From NCBI GenBank assembly GCA_019203745.1, contig CP078104.1, positions 3,906,001-3,970,000 on the forward strand: a DNA stretch of 64,000 nt, written 5' to 3'. Below are positions 30,406-42,988 of this stretch, piece by piece. The notes beneath the pieces were generated by a model. The model saw nothing but the letters and a program-made list of their open reading frames with translations. It did not search any database and was not told where the DNA came from. A program made the translations under genes and the position numbers. Origin of the DNA: Chryseobacterium sp. E1. Lineage in GTDB: Bacteria > Bacteroidota > Bacteroidia > Flavobacteriales > Weeksellaceae. Positions within the stretch are counted from its first letter, which is position 1. Each line of letters starts with the position of its first letter.

Positions 30406-33400
30406 AAAGTATTATTTGAATTTATAGAATCAAACTTTGGGCTCTGTCTACCGACGGTTTTATCAAAAAAGTTTACTTTTGATTGTCCATTAAATTGCTT
30501 TAAGTTTAATAACAATAACCTTTTTAGGATTTCTTTTCTTGTATCTGGATGAATTGTAAATCGAATATTATCATTTCCTGGTAAATGTTCTAATGTATAA
30601 AAATCATGTTTTAATTTAAGGTCATTCCATCCATAAAAGGACAACACTAAATTATCCAAATGAGACTGCAAACGTCTCAGTTCGTTTATACTATTTGCTA
30701 TTTCATAATAGTCAACATCATTATATTTTTGTAGATGTTTTTTCAACCACACATTAGTACCATCATTCAAATTTCTATCATGAAAAAATTATAGATCTTT
30801 GTTAAACCAACTTTAATTCGATTCATTATTTCTTTGCGTACGGAAAATATGACTTAGCTAATATTTCAAAATTGCTTTTTGCCGTATCAGCTATTATTGG
30901 CAATGGAAAGGTTTCGAATACATCTGATGGAGTGTAACGAGTATCAGACTTTAAGGCAGAAGCATATTTTTGTACCCAAGATTGATGTATAGAATTCTGT
31001 AATAAGCCAAACGTTAAATAATCATCAAATGTAAGTACAATACACATCATAGAAATAACCTGGCTCTTAGGCACAAAAGTAAAGGCTAAAGTTTTACTTA
31101 CTTGTGCAATCACCATTACCTGGTCTAACTCAGATATGGCATTGTAAAGTTCTTTTCTTGGTCTTAAAACTGCCACCAGGGTTTTTTTCATATATTTATA
31201 ATTCCTTTATCCTATCTGTATTAATCGTTGTCTTTCAGGTTTCACGGATCTTTCTACTATATCAAAGCAATCAGGATAAGTACGGGCCTTTTCTTCCGAC
31301 CAATCAAAAAGTTAATGACCCATCTGGATGGCTTTTGATTAGGATCGTTATTAAGGTCCTCCCCATTTAAGTATGGAAAAAAACATCTTTATTTCTGGAT
31401 CCTTCTTTTTTAAATCTAAAGCCTCTTTCGAGGTCAAAACAAACCCTTTACCAAGCACAATACTCCCTTGAAAACTTTTCCCTTTATTTGATGCAAGAGG
31501 CATAGGTTTTCCAATAACTTCGGAATCATCTAAATAAGAAGTTATTCTTTCTACGGTCTTATTGTCTAAAATAATTTTATTTTTCCATTCGCCTTTATGA
31601 ATGGTAATTAATGAAACTTCTACTGCAGCCTGACCTGGCCACTTCATTGAACGAATAGCATGGTTAATCACTCCATTACTTGAACAGATGACGTCCAAAC
31701 CTCCTTCTCGGGCGGAACCTTGTGCAATAGTATTGGTAGAAATTAAAGATTGGAAGCCATTGATTTTAATAACATCAAAGATTCTTCTGAAAAAATAAGT
31801 TACTAAATCTACTGCGCCAATCGGTCGATATGTATATTTTATATATTCAAGGAAATTAGTTCCATAATTTCCACTTAACTTTTGTCCACCTAAAAATGGT
31901 GGATTTCTAAAATACAGTCAAATCCTCCATTTTGGAAAACTTCCGGGAATTCTAAAAACCAATGAAAGAATTTCTTCTGTTCAGCAATCACCATACTAGC
32001 TCCACGATCTAAGATTTGCGCACCGGAATTAAGATAAGTTTTATATTGACTATATGTTGTTAGTTTGTCTTTATTTTCTGCTGTTTTGGGAATGAAAAAT
32101 TGTGCAACTTGCAAATCAGCCAGTTGTTTTAGTCTATACCATTTCTTGCCATTGGTTAAATCATAATATATTTTGGATTTTTGTGCAATCTGTTCAGAAG
32201 TATGCTCTGGCAATTGATTGAATTGTTCCATCGATTTTTGTATATCTGCAAAATCAGTATCTGCTGTATTTAAATCAAATAATTCGCTTATTTGAAGTTT
32301 ACGTTCTGTATCATTACGTTTTTTAAAAGCAGATGCTATTGCCTTATCATCGCCTGCTAAAGCTTTAAATGCTTCACTGGCAATGCCATTGTGAAGATTT
32401 TCATAGCGAGCTAATCCTATAATTGCATTTCCATTTTTGATATGGTGATCTAAAAAGTTTAATGGTTCACCTGGGTCATGAGCTTCCAACCATAGAGCTA
32501 CTTTACAAAGTTCTACAGCCAATGGATTTAAATCAACCCCGTAAATACAATTTTTAATGGCATCCCTAATTGCAGTTCGAAGAACAGAAGGTGTTGGCTG
32601 GTCTTCATTACTTCGTAAGCGTGCTAATTCGAATCCAATTTTTCTGGCGGCAGAAAGTAAAATATGTCCGCTTCCGCAGGCAACATCACATACTGTAATG
32701 CTTAATAATGCTTTTTCTGGATCGGCTTCTTTAAGTTTGCTTTCTATGATATGATCTAATGAATGAGCAATAAGAGGTTTTACAAGTTCTTCTGGAGTGT
32801 AGTGTGATCCTGATGCTGATCGATCATTTCCTTGTTTAAATCTGAATTCTCCATTTTCTACTACAGGCTCAAATTCTAGTAGTCCTTCATACACAGAACC
32901 AAATTCTTCTACATCCAGATCGGCATAGTTTACACGAATGGTTTGTTGGTTTTCATTCTCGAAAGTAACTAAGTATTTAAAAACATTGAGTACATATTTA
33001 TTGTTTAGTATCGTTTTTTCAATACTACCGATTGCATTTTGGTTAAAAATACCAGACCCAAGAGCATCAATTCCCAATTCTTTACCATAATGGCTATCTT
33101 CAAAAAGTCTAAATGTAGTTAACAATGACTGCCACAAATCTGTTTTTTCGGATCAATATAAAGTGATTTACTAACAAGATAAGTGAGACGTTGGATACTG
33201 TAATATTGGTAGTAAATATCTTTAAGTTTCTTTTCACTCTCTGTAAGATTTTCTTTATAAATAAGATTTCGTTCTTCTATGACTAAAAGAAACAAGATAC
33301 GATACACTGAACGCAAGATATGCAGATAATATTCTTTTGCAGATAATTTTTCTTCTTCAATAGCATTTCTCAGTTCAAAATTTTCTGGCTGCGAAAGTAA

Positions 33401-34155
33401 TCCGTTTGCTAAAGCTATTATAGACTGTTCTACGGCTAAACTTAATCGCTCGCGAATACGAGACCCAGACGCTAAGGCTTCATTATGATAAAATTCTAGG
33501 ATGGAATCTTTTCCATCTTCTTTTTATCACTAATACGAGATGAGTGTGTAATCGATAAAAAATTGCAAACTCTGCATAATGCCCTTCTTCCATCATTTGC
33601 TCAAGATTGAATTCAAGATAACTTAATCTTGAAAGCCTTGTGGCATCACGGAGTACACGGAAATGGTTCCCATTGGTTACAAACCCATAAATATGTTCGG
33701 TAGAATTGATATATTCCTGGATTAATGAATGTGGTGAAAGTCTTGGTCCATTTTCTGCCTTTTTATCCATGGATTGCTCACTACCAACAATATGTATTGG
33801 GAAGTCATCTTTATTAGAGGCTCTATAAGATACAGCAAAAGATTTTCCGTTAACAATTTCTGCATTAGAAAGGGAGACTTGATATCCTAAAAGGTTAAGA
33901 AGAGGGACAATCCAATATTTTCGGGTCTCTGAAATTCCTTTATCTGTTGCAGAAAAAGCATTCTTCTTCTGTTTAAAGATTTGCCAGTGAGTATTTAGTA
34001 AGCTCCATGCATTGCTTATTTCATCCCTGACCTGTTCATTTGGCTTTAAACCAAAATCTTGCGGTTTTTTGGAAGCTAATATCGTCTTGACGTATTTTTT
34101 CCAGAATTTCACTTGTGAATATATTTCCTTGTATATTTATTGTTGTTAGTTTCAT
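30390..34155 (-). CDS. drmMI: DISARM-like N6-adenine DNA methyltransferase (DrmMI/PglX-like), frameshifted
   Basis: About 1255 residues from MKLTTINIQGNIF at 34155. SAM-binding motif I is CDVACGSGHILL near residue 490, preceded by SHYTPEELVKPL. The catalytic motif NPPF (followed by LGGQK) is near residue 753, so it is an Eco57I/PglX-class adenine methylase. From about residue 880 the C-terminal third is the exchangeable target-recognition part, with SRWVINFF, VIAQVSKTLAF and HPDTRKEILKRLL. It starts 3 bases after the DrmD-like stop and ends overlapping the silent cassette. At least six indels interrupt it, the same density as elsewhere. It should methylate host DNA to mark self for the DISARM-like system. 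Confidence 0.8.
31109..31149 (-). repeat. 41-bp perfect inverted repeat, right arm
   Basis: Partner of 29672-29712, inside the expressed C-terminal cassette of the methyltransferase. Confidence 0.93.
31436..31515 (-). repeat. 80-bp perfect inverted repeat, right arm
   Basis: Partner of 29281-29360. It marks the join between the constant catalytic part and the exchangeable C-terminal part of the methyltransferase. Confidence 0.95.
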
Positions 34156-34158
34156 GGT

Positions 34159-36995
34159 TTAGAAAAGTGCTTTAGGTTTTGGCAAGAGAATGTATACTCC
34201 CATAACATCAGGAGGTAATACTGGAGTAGATTTTTCATAGCTTCGTCCCCCAATTAATGTTTTAAATCTGCCATGTGCTTCTACCAATTTATCTGCACGT
34301 TGAGTTGCTAGTTCTATAAATGCATCTTTCTTACTCTCAAAAGACTTTAATTCTGCATTTAAAAGTTGTTGTTGTTGCTCCAAAGGCATATTGCTCAAAG
34401 GTATTGCCTTATTCAATAAATGTTGAGCTTTTGTAAAGTCTATAGGCTGTAAACCTTCTGAATTCTCAGTATATCCCCACAAATACATTTCTTCAGCTAC
34501 TGATTCATTTTTAGAACGTACTTCTTTTACAACATTTCTCACTCTAAACATTACTAGAGTTGTTTTACTTTCAACACTGTCAGTTTGGATTACACTTGTT
34601 CTTGCTAAACCATAAGGATTGCCTTGTTCTTCAAAAGCATTACTTATAATATAATGGCAAAGTTGTTCTACAAAGCGATGATTTCTTCCTATATATTGAT
34701 AATTCTTAGGAGTAGGTGAAGTAAAGGCAATCCGAGTTTCTGTTTTACCTTTCAACTGTTCTGTTTTAGATAATAAAGCAACTTGTAAGTGTTTTGGAAG
34801 ATTTGTTGTTTGTACTTTATATCCTTCCGAATCAATAGTAACTGTTGCACCTAATGCTTGTAAGGCAAATACTGAAAAATTCTCTACAATCTCTGGGTCC
34901 CCAATGGCTTCATCTACTTCTTGTAAATCCTTTTTAATAGCTTCGGCATCTACAGATTCTTGGGCGAAAATTGATCGTAAGTTTTCTCCTTTTTACGAGC
35001 CATTTCTAGTTCATTATCAATTTTTATTTTATCTTCTGCAAATAGTGTTAATTGTTCTGCTTCTGATTCAGTCTTCAAAAGTTTTTGAGTCAATTCAGTC
35101 ATCAATGACTTATTATTTTCTCCGATGGGAATAGTAACACCTATACTTTTTTGAATTTCACGGACTTTACGAATTAATACTTCCAGAATAAATTTATCCA
35201 TAGGATTATTTTCGCCATAAAGCATATAGGTTTTAATCTGTGTAGATGTCTGTCCGAAACGGTCAACACGACCTTCCCTTTGTTCAATTCTATTGGGATT
35301 CCAAGGCAAATCATAATGTAGAACAGCATTGAAATAATCTTGTAAATTTATTCCCTCACTTAAGCAGTCTGTTGCTACAAGAACTCTTTTATCATGTTCT
35401 CCCATTCTTTGAATCTCCTCCTTACGTTGTTCATCTGCAAGTTCAGAAGTAATAGCCTGTACTAATATATTTTTAGGAAGTGCTTCTTTTAGCTTTTCTT
35501 CTACATATTTTGCTGTAGCAATATAATGACAGAAAATAATCGGTTGAAAGCCTTCTTTTAACCATTTTTTGACAATATCAATGGTATGCTTTATTTTAAT
35601 ATCTGTATCTGTATTTTCATTCAGATATTTTGCACTATTCAATAACTTAGTAAGTCCTTCCAGTTCTTTTGTCTTATAATCAACCGCATTTAATAAATCA
35701 GATCTTGAGAAATCAACCCCAAAGTCATTTTCTTCAAATAATGTATATTCTAAAGCTTCAGGTCCAACTTCTACTGTTACCTCTTCTACAGCAAGCTTTG
35801 CTTGCCGTTTCTCTAACATTTCTTTAGCCATAACCGGACTTGACATAGCTCCTTTAATTAGAGCGATTGCAGCCCAGGAACGGAGAAGCCTGGTATTCTC
35901 ATTATCTGTTTCCACATCTGAAATTCCCCTTGCAAAAGCTACCAATTCATTATAAAAAGCTTTTGTTTCTTCTGAAAGTGTAAATCCTATTTCTTTAGAA
36001 TCTCTTTCAGGGAATAAAGTGTCTTCATTTAGCCATCTGCGAATATTTTCACGTTTTCGCTGTATAAAATATTGAGCTATTTTTCTTCTATCTGCCTGTT
36101 CAAGTCTTTCAAAATTCAATTGTTGGAAATTAGGATTTAATAAACCTAACAATGAAAGAAATTCTTCATCCTTACCGCTGTGAGGAGTAGCGGTGAGTAA
36201 AACAAGGTGGCGGTTTTGATTTACAGCAACATCATGAACCAAATTATAACGTTGTTGTTGGTTCTTTGAAGAAGCACCTTTGGGAAGTGTACAAGTATGG
36301 GCTTCATCTACAATAACTAATTCGGGACAATCATGTAAGAAAATACTTCTACGCTTATCAGTTTTGATATAATCAACTGAAATTACCTGGTATGGAATGT
36401 GGTAGAATACAGAATGATCATCGGCTACCATGCGATCTAATCTCGATGCTGTACTAGAACGAATAATCTCAGCATCAATATCTAATTTATCTTTCAATTC
36501 CTGCTGCCACTGTTCGCACAAATGTGGTGGACATATCACGGCAAATTTTTTAATTTCTCCTCTTTCAATAAGTTCTTTGATGATCAATAAAGCTTCTATA
36601 GTTTTTCCGATACCCACATCATCAGCAATCAATAATCGGGTAACATCCTGTTTTAATGCCATTACCAATGGAACCACCTGATAGGACCTTGGTCTAAAAG
36701 ATAGTTTTCCCATACTTCTAAATGGCCCAGCTGCATTTCTTAAAGAAAGCCTTGATGCATTATAAAGTAATTTTGCCGTTTCAAAGTTTCCGATTTGAGT
36801 GGAAGTAGGTTCTTTAAAAGTTGCTTTTTCTATAGCTTCAATATCTTTTGCTAAGGGTAAAAAAATGCCTGTAGTTTCTTCATCAGAACCACCAAGCGGT
36901 TTTACCAGTATAATCTGATCCTCATTAGAGGGAAGAACCATCCAATCCCGGTTACGGTATTTGATTAAATTTCCCGGATTATATTTGTTATTCAT
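34159..36995 (-). CDS. drmD: SNF2-like helicase, DrmD-like
   Basis: About 945 residues. Walker A is DDVGIGKT at 125-132, the DEAH box is VDEAHTC at about 229-235, motif III is LLTATPH near 270, and the helicase C-terminal half has ATDCLSEGINLQDYF and REGRVDRFGQ near 545-590. After about residue 680 (indel near 34985) a helical region and a non-helicase C-terminal domain follow (RIAFTSPTPKNYQYIGRNHRFVE, PDVMGVYILLP). This layout with a C-terminal extension matches DrmD of class 1 DISARM. It lies 39 bases after the large helicase gene and 3 bases before the methyltransferase gene, so it is mid-operon. Role: ATP-driven DNA translocation or remodelling in phage restriction. Confidence 0.82.
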
Positions 36996-37034
36996 TGTTT
37001 TCTTGCGTATTACTTACTATAAATCACGTACTGA

Positions 37035-40000
37035 CTATTGTACTTTTCTGAAAATATCTTTCCGTCTTTCCATCAATTCCTCCAAAGGTTCTGTATGATG
37101 CCATCGGATAACATCGTGTGCTCCCTCTTTTAGTATCTGATCAATCATTTCATCACGCTTTTTTACTTTGTGAAGATCATGAATAGTACCATCACAGAAA
37201 ATCAATGTGAATCCAAAATTATTTTTAAATACAAAGTCTGCATTAATGTAGTAATTATCTAAATTTACTTGTGCTTTATCAGGAAGTGTATATCCATTTT
37301 CATAAAGATACTTTATAAATTTAAATTCAGTACTACTATTTTTATCATAGGCATTTAATAAATATTGATATTGTTCTTCTCTATCATTTTCACTACCTTG
37401 TATTAATTCAATTTCACAATCCATCAAATACTCTAAGACATCTTTAATAATATAGCGACTAAGTTGTTTATGATAAATCTGGTTATAATAACTTAATAGA
37501 TCTTGATAGGTTGCATGAGGAAGGTCCTTACCTTTATCAGTTTCTTCTCTGGTTTCGGATCAAAATGAAGTATTTCATAACTGGCCTTAAACCACTCTTT
37601 CATTTTTATAGGTTCGGAAATTAACTGCGATAAAATACCAAGGGATCCTTCTGATGCTTCATGAATAAGAATGTTGGGTTTTTCCTTATCTCCCATAGTG
37701 CTTACTGCTATCTCATTTTCTTCTACAAGAAACAATTTTTCTATTCCTCTTTTAAGTGCATAACTTAAGGAAATAACCTGATCTGGTTTTGTTCCTATAT
37801 TACCAAGAGGCTGAATATAAAGGATATCTGCAGTTTCTTTTGTGTAAAGCATTACATCCCTAGAATTTTGCTGCAATTCTTGGTTATTATTTAAGTTTCG
37901 TTCTTGTACCCAAACCCCATTTCTTTGGTCAATTTTAAATCCATCTTTTTTAGATCTTCTAGCTTTTTATTAACCTTAATAAGATTTGCAGTTTTGCTAA
38001 AATATAGTTGTAGAAGTTTTTCACCTCCTTTTTTAAAACAACAGATTTTGCATTTTCAATTCCATGGGGAAAATTAAAATATGATAAAATTTCATATCCG
38101 GAGCGATTTCTTTCTTCTTCAATACACGATATTTTTTCTGATGGTACACCTTCACATTCAGAGAAGTCTAAAACATTGGTATACATTTCAATAGCATCAC
38201 CTTTTAACTGACTTTTACTAATAGGGTCGATATTAGCTATTTTAATATCATTGTTGAGATATGCATAGCCGGTTTTATTAGATACAAGAATTTTTTCAGT
38301 AGCATTTTCGATATCTGGCAGGATCATCCTATTGATTTTAAATTTACTGCCTGAATGATAAACCATATTTCCAGGTCCGAATTCGGCTAGGGCTAATGAA
38401 CGTGGCCGTGAAAGTACTTCAACATCATCACGATAGCTTTTACCTAATATTGCTCTGACAGGAAGTCGAGTGAAATTATAGCCAGGCAAAAATCCTTCAG
38501 CAGCTAAATATCTAAATATATAAAATTCTGAATTGGTTGAGTTTTGTTGTTGTTCATTTTTAACAAAGCAATTTGTTTTCTTGCAAATCGTTCTTGTTTT
38601 GCAGCTTCTTTCTTTTCTGTACTATCGGCTTTATAAGTATGATTATCTAGGATTGCCTGTGCTTTATTTCTAAGAGTACATGCACTTTTAAACATTCTAA
38701 TCCAACGAGTGAATGATTCTTCAAATAGTGTTGGAAATTTTTCTATTCTGTTTAATACCCACAGTTGAGTAAACCAATTGGTTTTATTAAGCTCAGGTAA
38801 TAAAGAATAGACTATATTTTCAAATTCAACTGCAAAACTATTTTTGAGTTAGAAATTGAAAATTTTATACTATTTAAAATATTATGTTGGACAATTACAT
38901 TTGTTTCATTTGATAAATCTAATACTTCAGCGGCAGAAGTTTTTAATTCTTCTATCTCAAGTTTCATCAGAAGAAAGGCATTTAAATGAGTTACTATCAA
39001 TTCTTCATTAATCAGATCAATTCGTGGAGGTTGAACTACACCTGCAACCATTTCTGCAGAATTCTTAAAGTAGTTTACATCATGTGGTGACATTGTAGAA
39101 CAATAAGTAAAAACTAATGCTGTTTGTCCTCCTCTTCCTGCACGGCCACTTCTTTGTGCATAATTGGCTGCATTAGGAGGAACATTTCTCATATGTACAA
39201 TATTTAAATTAGCTATATCTATACCCAATTCCATGGTTGGAGAACAATATAATGCTGATATTTCTCCTTTTCTGAATTGGTTTTCTCTCTCAATTCTTTG
39301 CGTAGCATTAATTTGTCCTGTATGTTCTTTTGCTATTAACTCTTTCTGAAATTTTGTAAAATCTGTTTTGTATAAATTTTGAAAATACCCGTTTGGAGCT
39401 AACTGAGGAAGTTCTACTTGAAAGTTGAATCGTGTATTATCTAGTTTCACAGTTTTTTCATCACCTTTTGTCCATAATAATTGGTCTGCCCTTAATTTAT
39501 AATAGTATAAATCGGTATCTTTTTTATCTTGTTCCGAGGTAAGGAAGTTTGTGAGTAAGTAGTGTAAGCAAATTTTGAATAAATTTCCGATACTGATCTC
39601 CCTTTAATTTTGGGAACCTGACTCAGCGCTACAACGATTAATATATTTTCCTAAATTGGATCGAAGTCCCATTGACACCAGATATTTTCCTTTTGGTCTT
39701 TGAGAGGGGATTGTAATAACCATTTCGGCAGGCTTGTCTAAATTTTCATTATAATCAAGAGACCATAATGAATCAGAAGATAGTCTATCTCGCATCAAAT
39801 CTTCTATATTGGCTATGTCTTTGAAGAATTTATGATCAAGAGCAAAATTAGTTCTAAAATAATCTAGTACATTTTTTAAAAACTCTTTTCTATATTCTTT
39901 AGATTGATATTTCAGGAAATCAAGAGTTTCAAAACGATCATCCAATCCTGAAAGCTTATCTAAGTTTTTATAATGTATGTCTAAAAGAGCTACCTGCTCT

Positions 40001-42256
40001 AGGTTAGGCAATGTATATCGCCATCCTCGCTTCAAGTCTTGAAATATTCTATATTTTAAATAGTTTTTTAGAGCTTCTATATTTCTATCATCTGGAAAAT
40101 CCTCATCTTGTGAAGGATATACCGCATAATCACTTTCTTTTAGTTTTAATATTTTGAATAATGATTCAGCTATTTCATGTATTTCAAGAGGCGTCTCGTT
40201 TTTTTTTTTAAAGCCATGTAAAGTGCTGATCTTAAACGTACAGTAGTGTAAAAATCATTAAAATGTCCTGATTGTAAGGACGCATCTTGTCTGTTATCTG
40301 TAAAACTCAGAAGTTTTTGATCCTGTAACCTTTCTTGATCTTGAAGGCTATTAATTATAGCATAAGAAATTACTGAAGTAGCTGTACTTCTACCTTCAGA
40401 ACCTAATCTTGAAAGTTTAGTAAATTCATTTACTTTACTATCTTCATAAATGATTTGGGCTGTTGGATCAATTCTTAGGTTTGCAGGAATGAAATAACCT
40501 TTAATAGGAAATTCTGGCTCAAAGGAAAATTGCCCATTACTATTAAAATATATCTCATGAGGCATCAACATTTGATAGTAAGGAAGTAGAGCTGTACCTT
40601 GCTTGTTCCACCACTCAAGAGGTACTAAATCATTAAAATCAACGTTCCAAAAACCTTCACCTTCGTCTAGTATTAAGTATCCAAACTTAAAGTCCTCCAA
40701 GTCTGGATTTTTCTCATTAATCTCAGTTCTTTTCTTATTAACAAATTCCTTATCAGGAATGGCCGGTATAAGTTCATTTTGATGAAGATTCAATTCCACG
40801 CACAAAAATTCATACCCGGAATAACGAGAAAAAGTAATGGATATAATTTCTTTTCTTCGTTATCATTTATTTTCAGATAGGGTTCATCCGAAGAAACGAT
40901 CTGTCGTATATTTCTTGGTTCTAATGTTACTGAAATGGAACCAGTTTGAGAGATAAATTGATGAAAACGGAATGGCAGAAAGGATTGACGTTTTCCATTT
41001 TTTCTACTTTCTTCATTAATGCTCTCTGCCCACTTTAAAAGATCGTTTAAGTTCTTCTTAATATCATCTGTAGGTAAAGAAGTTTCTCTATGTATTAATT
41101 CTACTATATTGCCTATATTTCTTGGTATACCTCTCTCCAATACTCCATGATTCGATTTTAAAGCAATATTCATTTCCAGCCAATTAGCTAGATCATTTTC
41201 TTTGAAGTTCTCTTCAGTGCCATTTGAATTAATGCCATTGCGTATAGCGTTAACTAATTGAAAAGCATTTATTTCTTTGGCAGAAGTACAAGGTTCAAGA
41301 TATTCATTGATAATATCATCAATTGAGAATTCTTTACCAAATATTTGGGTAGCTACTTCTGCTACTTTTTCTTTTTTCCTCTGGTGTACCTTGCGAAGCC
41401 ATAGTTGCAGAAGTCCCAATAAAAATTAAATCATTTTTTGCGAGTGCCTGAACTCTGCGATTTAATAGGCTTACATCCGCACCTTGCCTTCCTCTATAAG
41501 TATGTAATTCATCATAAACAACATACTTAAGATGTTTTTCTATAGATTTTCTTAACCAATCTTCAGTGTATCTGGTCATTATTAATTCCAGCATCATATA
41601 ATTGGTTAAAATAATATCAGGTGTGTTATTTTTTACCTGATCTCTGTCATTTCCAGATTCTTGACCAGTATATTTTGCAAATGTAATAGGAAACCTTTCT
41701 GTTGTTAAGCTTTCTAATTTATCTATAATTTCATCTAGAGTTTTATTTTTCTTTTCAACTTCAGGAAGGGTAACAAATTGCTCTAAATAACTAATTTTAT
41801 ATTTTTTTATTTCCTCTTCTTGAGAATTGATTAAAGCATTCATTGGATATACTAATATTGCTTTAACACCTTTTTCTTTTGATTCTCTTTTAAAAAGATC
41901 ATTAAAAATAGTGGCAAAAAAGTTAAGGATTTACCTGATCCTGTACCTGAGGTAACTATAAATCCTTTGTCCTGAACACCAATTTTAATTGCCTCAATTT
42001 GATGACGATATAATCTATAAGATCCAAAAGCTTTTGGTAAATTTGAGTGTATTATATTTTCTTGTATTAATTCATCAAATGATTGGCCTCTTTCAAAAGA
42101 AGGATTAAATTGAATAAGAGGTTCTGGTAGAATATTATTGACTAATGTCGATTGATTAACAAAGTCTGAGATTCGTTTATCTTTAATATTAATAAATGAT
42201 TGCAAATATGATTTATAGTCATTTATTACTTGTTCATGAGTTTTAAAGGCATCCAT
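37035..42256 (-). CDS. Giant DEAD/DEAH helicase with DUF1998-like and nuclease-like C-terminal parts (DrmA/DrmB-like), frameshifted
   Basis: About 1740 residues from MDAFKTHEQVINDYKSYLQSF at 42256. Walker A TSGTGSGKSL lies near 110, DEAH variant YDELHTY near 240, SAT motif GTSATMA near 280, then a long insertion (about 300-870). The helicase C-terminal block has CSPTMELGIDIAN and YAQRSGRAGRGG near 1015-1050. The following 600 residues fit an MZB/DUF1998 region (PNILIHEASEGSLGILSQL). The last 130 residues contain INADFVFKN, TLIFCDGTIHD and KKRDEMIDQILKEGAHDVIRWHH, which resembles Vsr/PD-(D/E)XK-like nuclease ends. Ten reading pieces join in order; no internal gene boundary is seen. First gene of the defence operon. 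Confidence 0.75.
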
Positions 42257-42453
42257 CGTTGATTATCATTTAGTTTTTAGTATAAACTGTAAATATAATC
42301 AATGAATCTGAGTTAAAAAAGGTAAACCGTAAACGATGTAATGATCCAGGATTTTTCTATTATTATGTTTTTGTATTTTTAATTGCTTCTTTAGTTTATA
42401 TATAATGATACTTGATATTTCATGAAGGGAAAATTTTTTTATTAAAAATATTA

Positions 42454-42988
42454 CTAGGAAATAATTTTAACTCTCCTACACATCCACCTCCTCAACCTCC
42501 ACACCGGCAAATACACAAACACCACAGACAAAATCCCAGCCAGTGTTCCCACAACAACAGCCATCGCCATAGCATCCAGTTTATAATCCTTAGAAAAATT
42601 ATACTGCCCTAAAAAAGCATCGCTAGCACCAAAGAACACGTAATCACACCATGTAGAATACTCAGTTTGGTCATCAGCTTTTTAATATTCAACTCTTCAT
42701 CTACGGTGAACTCAATGGCGCCTTGTCCGGCGGCATCGGTTACTCTTTTGATGATGTCTATGGTGAGGACAACGGGGAGAAACAGGGCCATGGGTAGGGT
42801 AAGGCGGGCCAGATTTTGTTCACCGGAGAAAAAATGGGTATAGCCTAATTCTTTGAAGCTGGCATAGGCGATGATGAAATTGAAAAATACATTCGGAAGG
42901 ACATAATAAATCGTACGCTTGATGAGAAAGCGTTTGAGAGTTGTTTTTTGAGCTTTTTAGGCGGCTTCGGCTTAAATTTCAATTTCAT
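42454..42988 (-). CDS. Membrane protein at the end of the PKS operon, frameshifted
   Basis: About 179 residues. Basic N-terminus MKLKFKPKPPKKLKKQL, then four hydrophobic segments: IYYVLPNVFFNFIIAYASF, LTLPMALFLPVVLTIDII, ILHGVITCSLVLAMLFLG and AMAVVVGTLAGILSVVFVYLPV. It ends WRLRRWMCRRVKIIS. Indels lie near 42630 and 42935. It overlaps the preceding acyltransferase gene by 4 bases (ATGA), so it belongs to the operon. I do not recognise the family. Position suggests export or membrane placement of the product. Confidence 0.68.

Noticed and set aside
29281..31515. The 80-bp inverted repeats as ends of a transposon or insertion sequence
   Set aside because: The repeats encode the same in-frame protein segment as the methyltransferase, there is no transposase between them, and no target-site duplication is seen.
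37035..42256. Ten separate small defence genes
   Set aside because: The pieces follow one another with helicase motifs in the correct order and no convincing internal start sites. One indel-broken gene is simpler.
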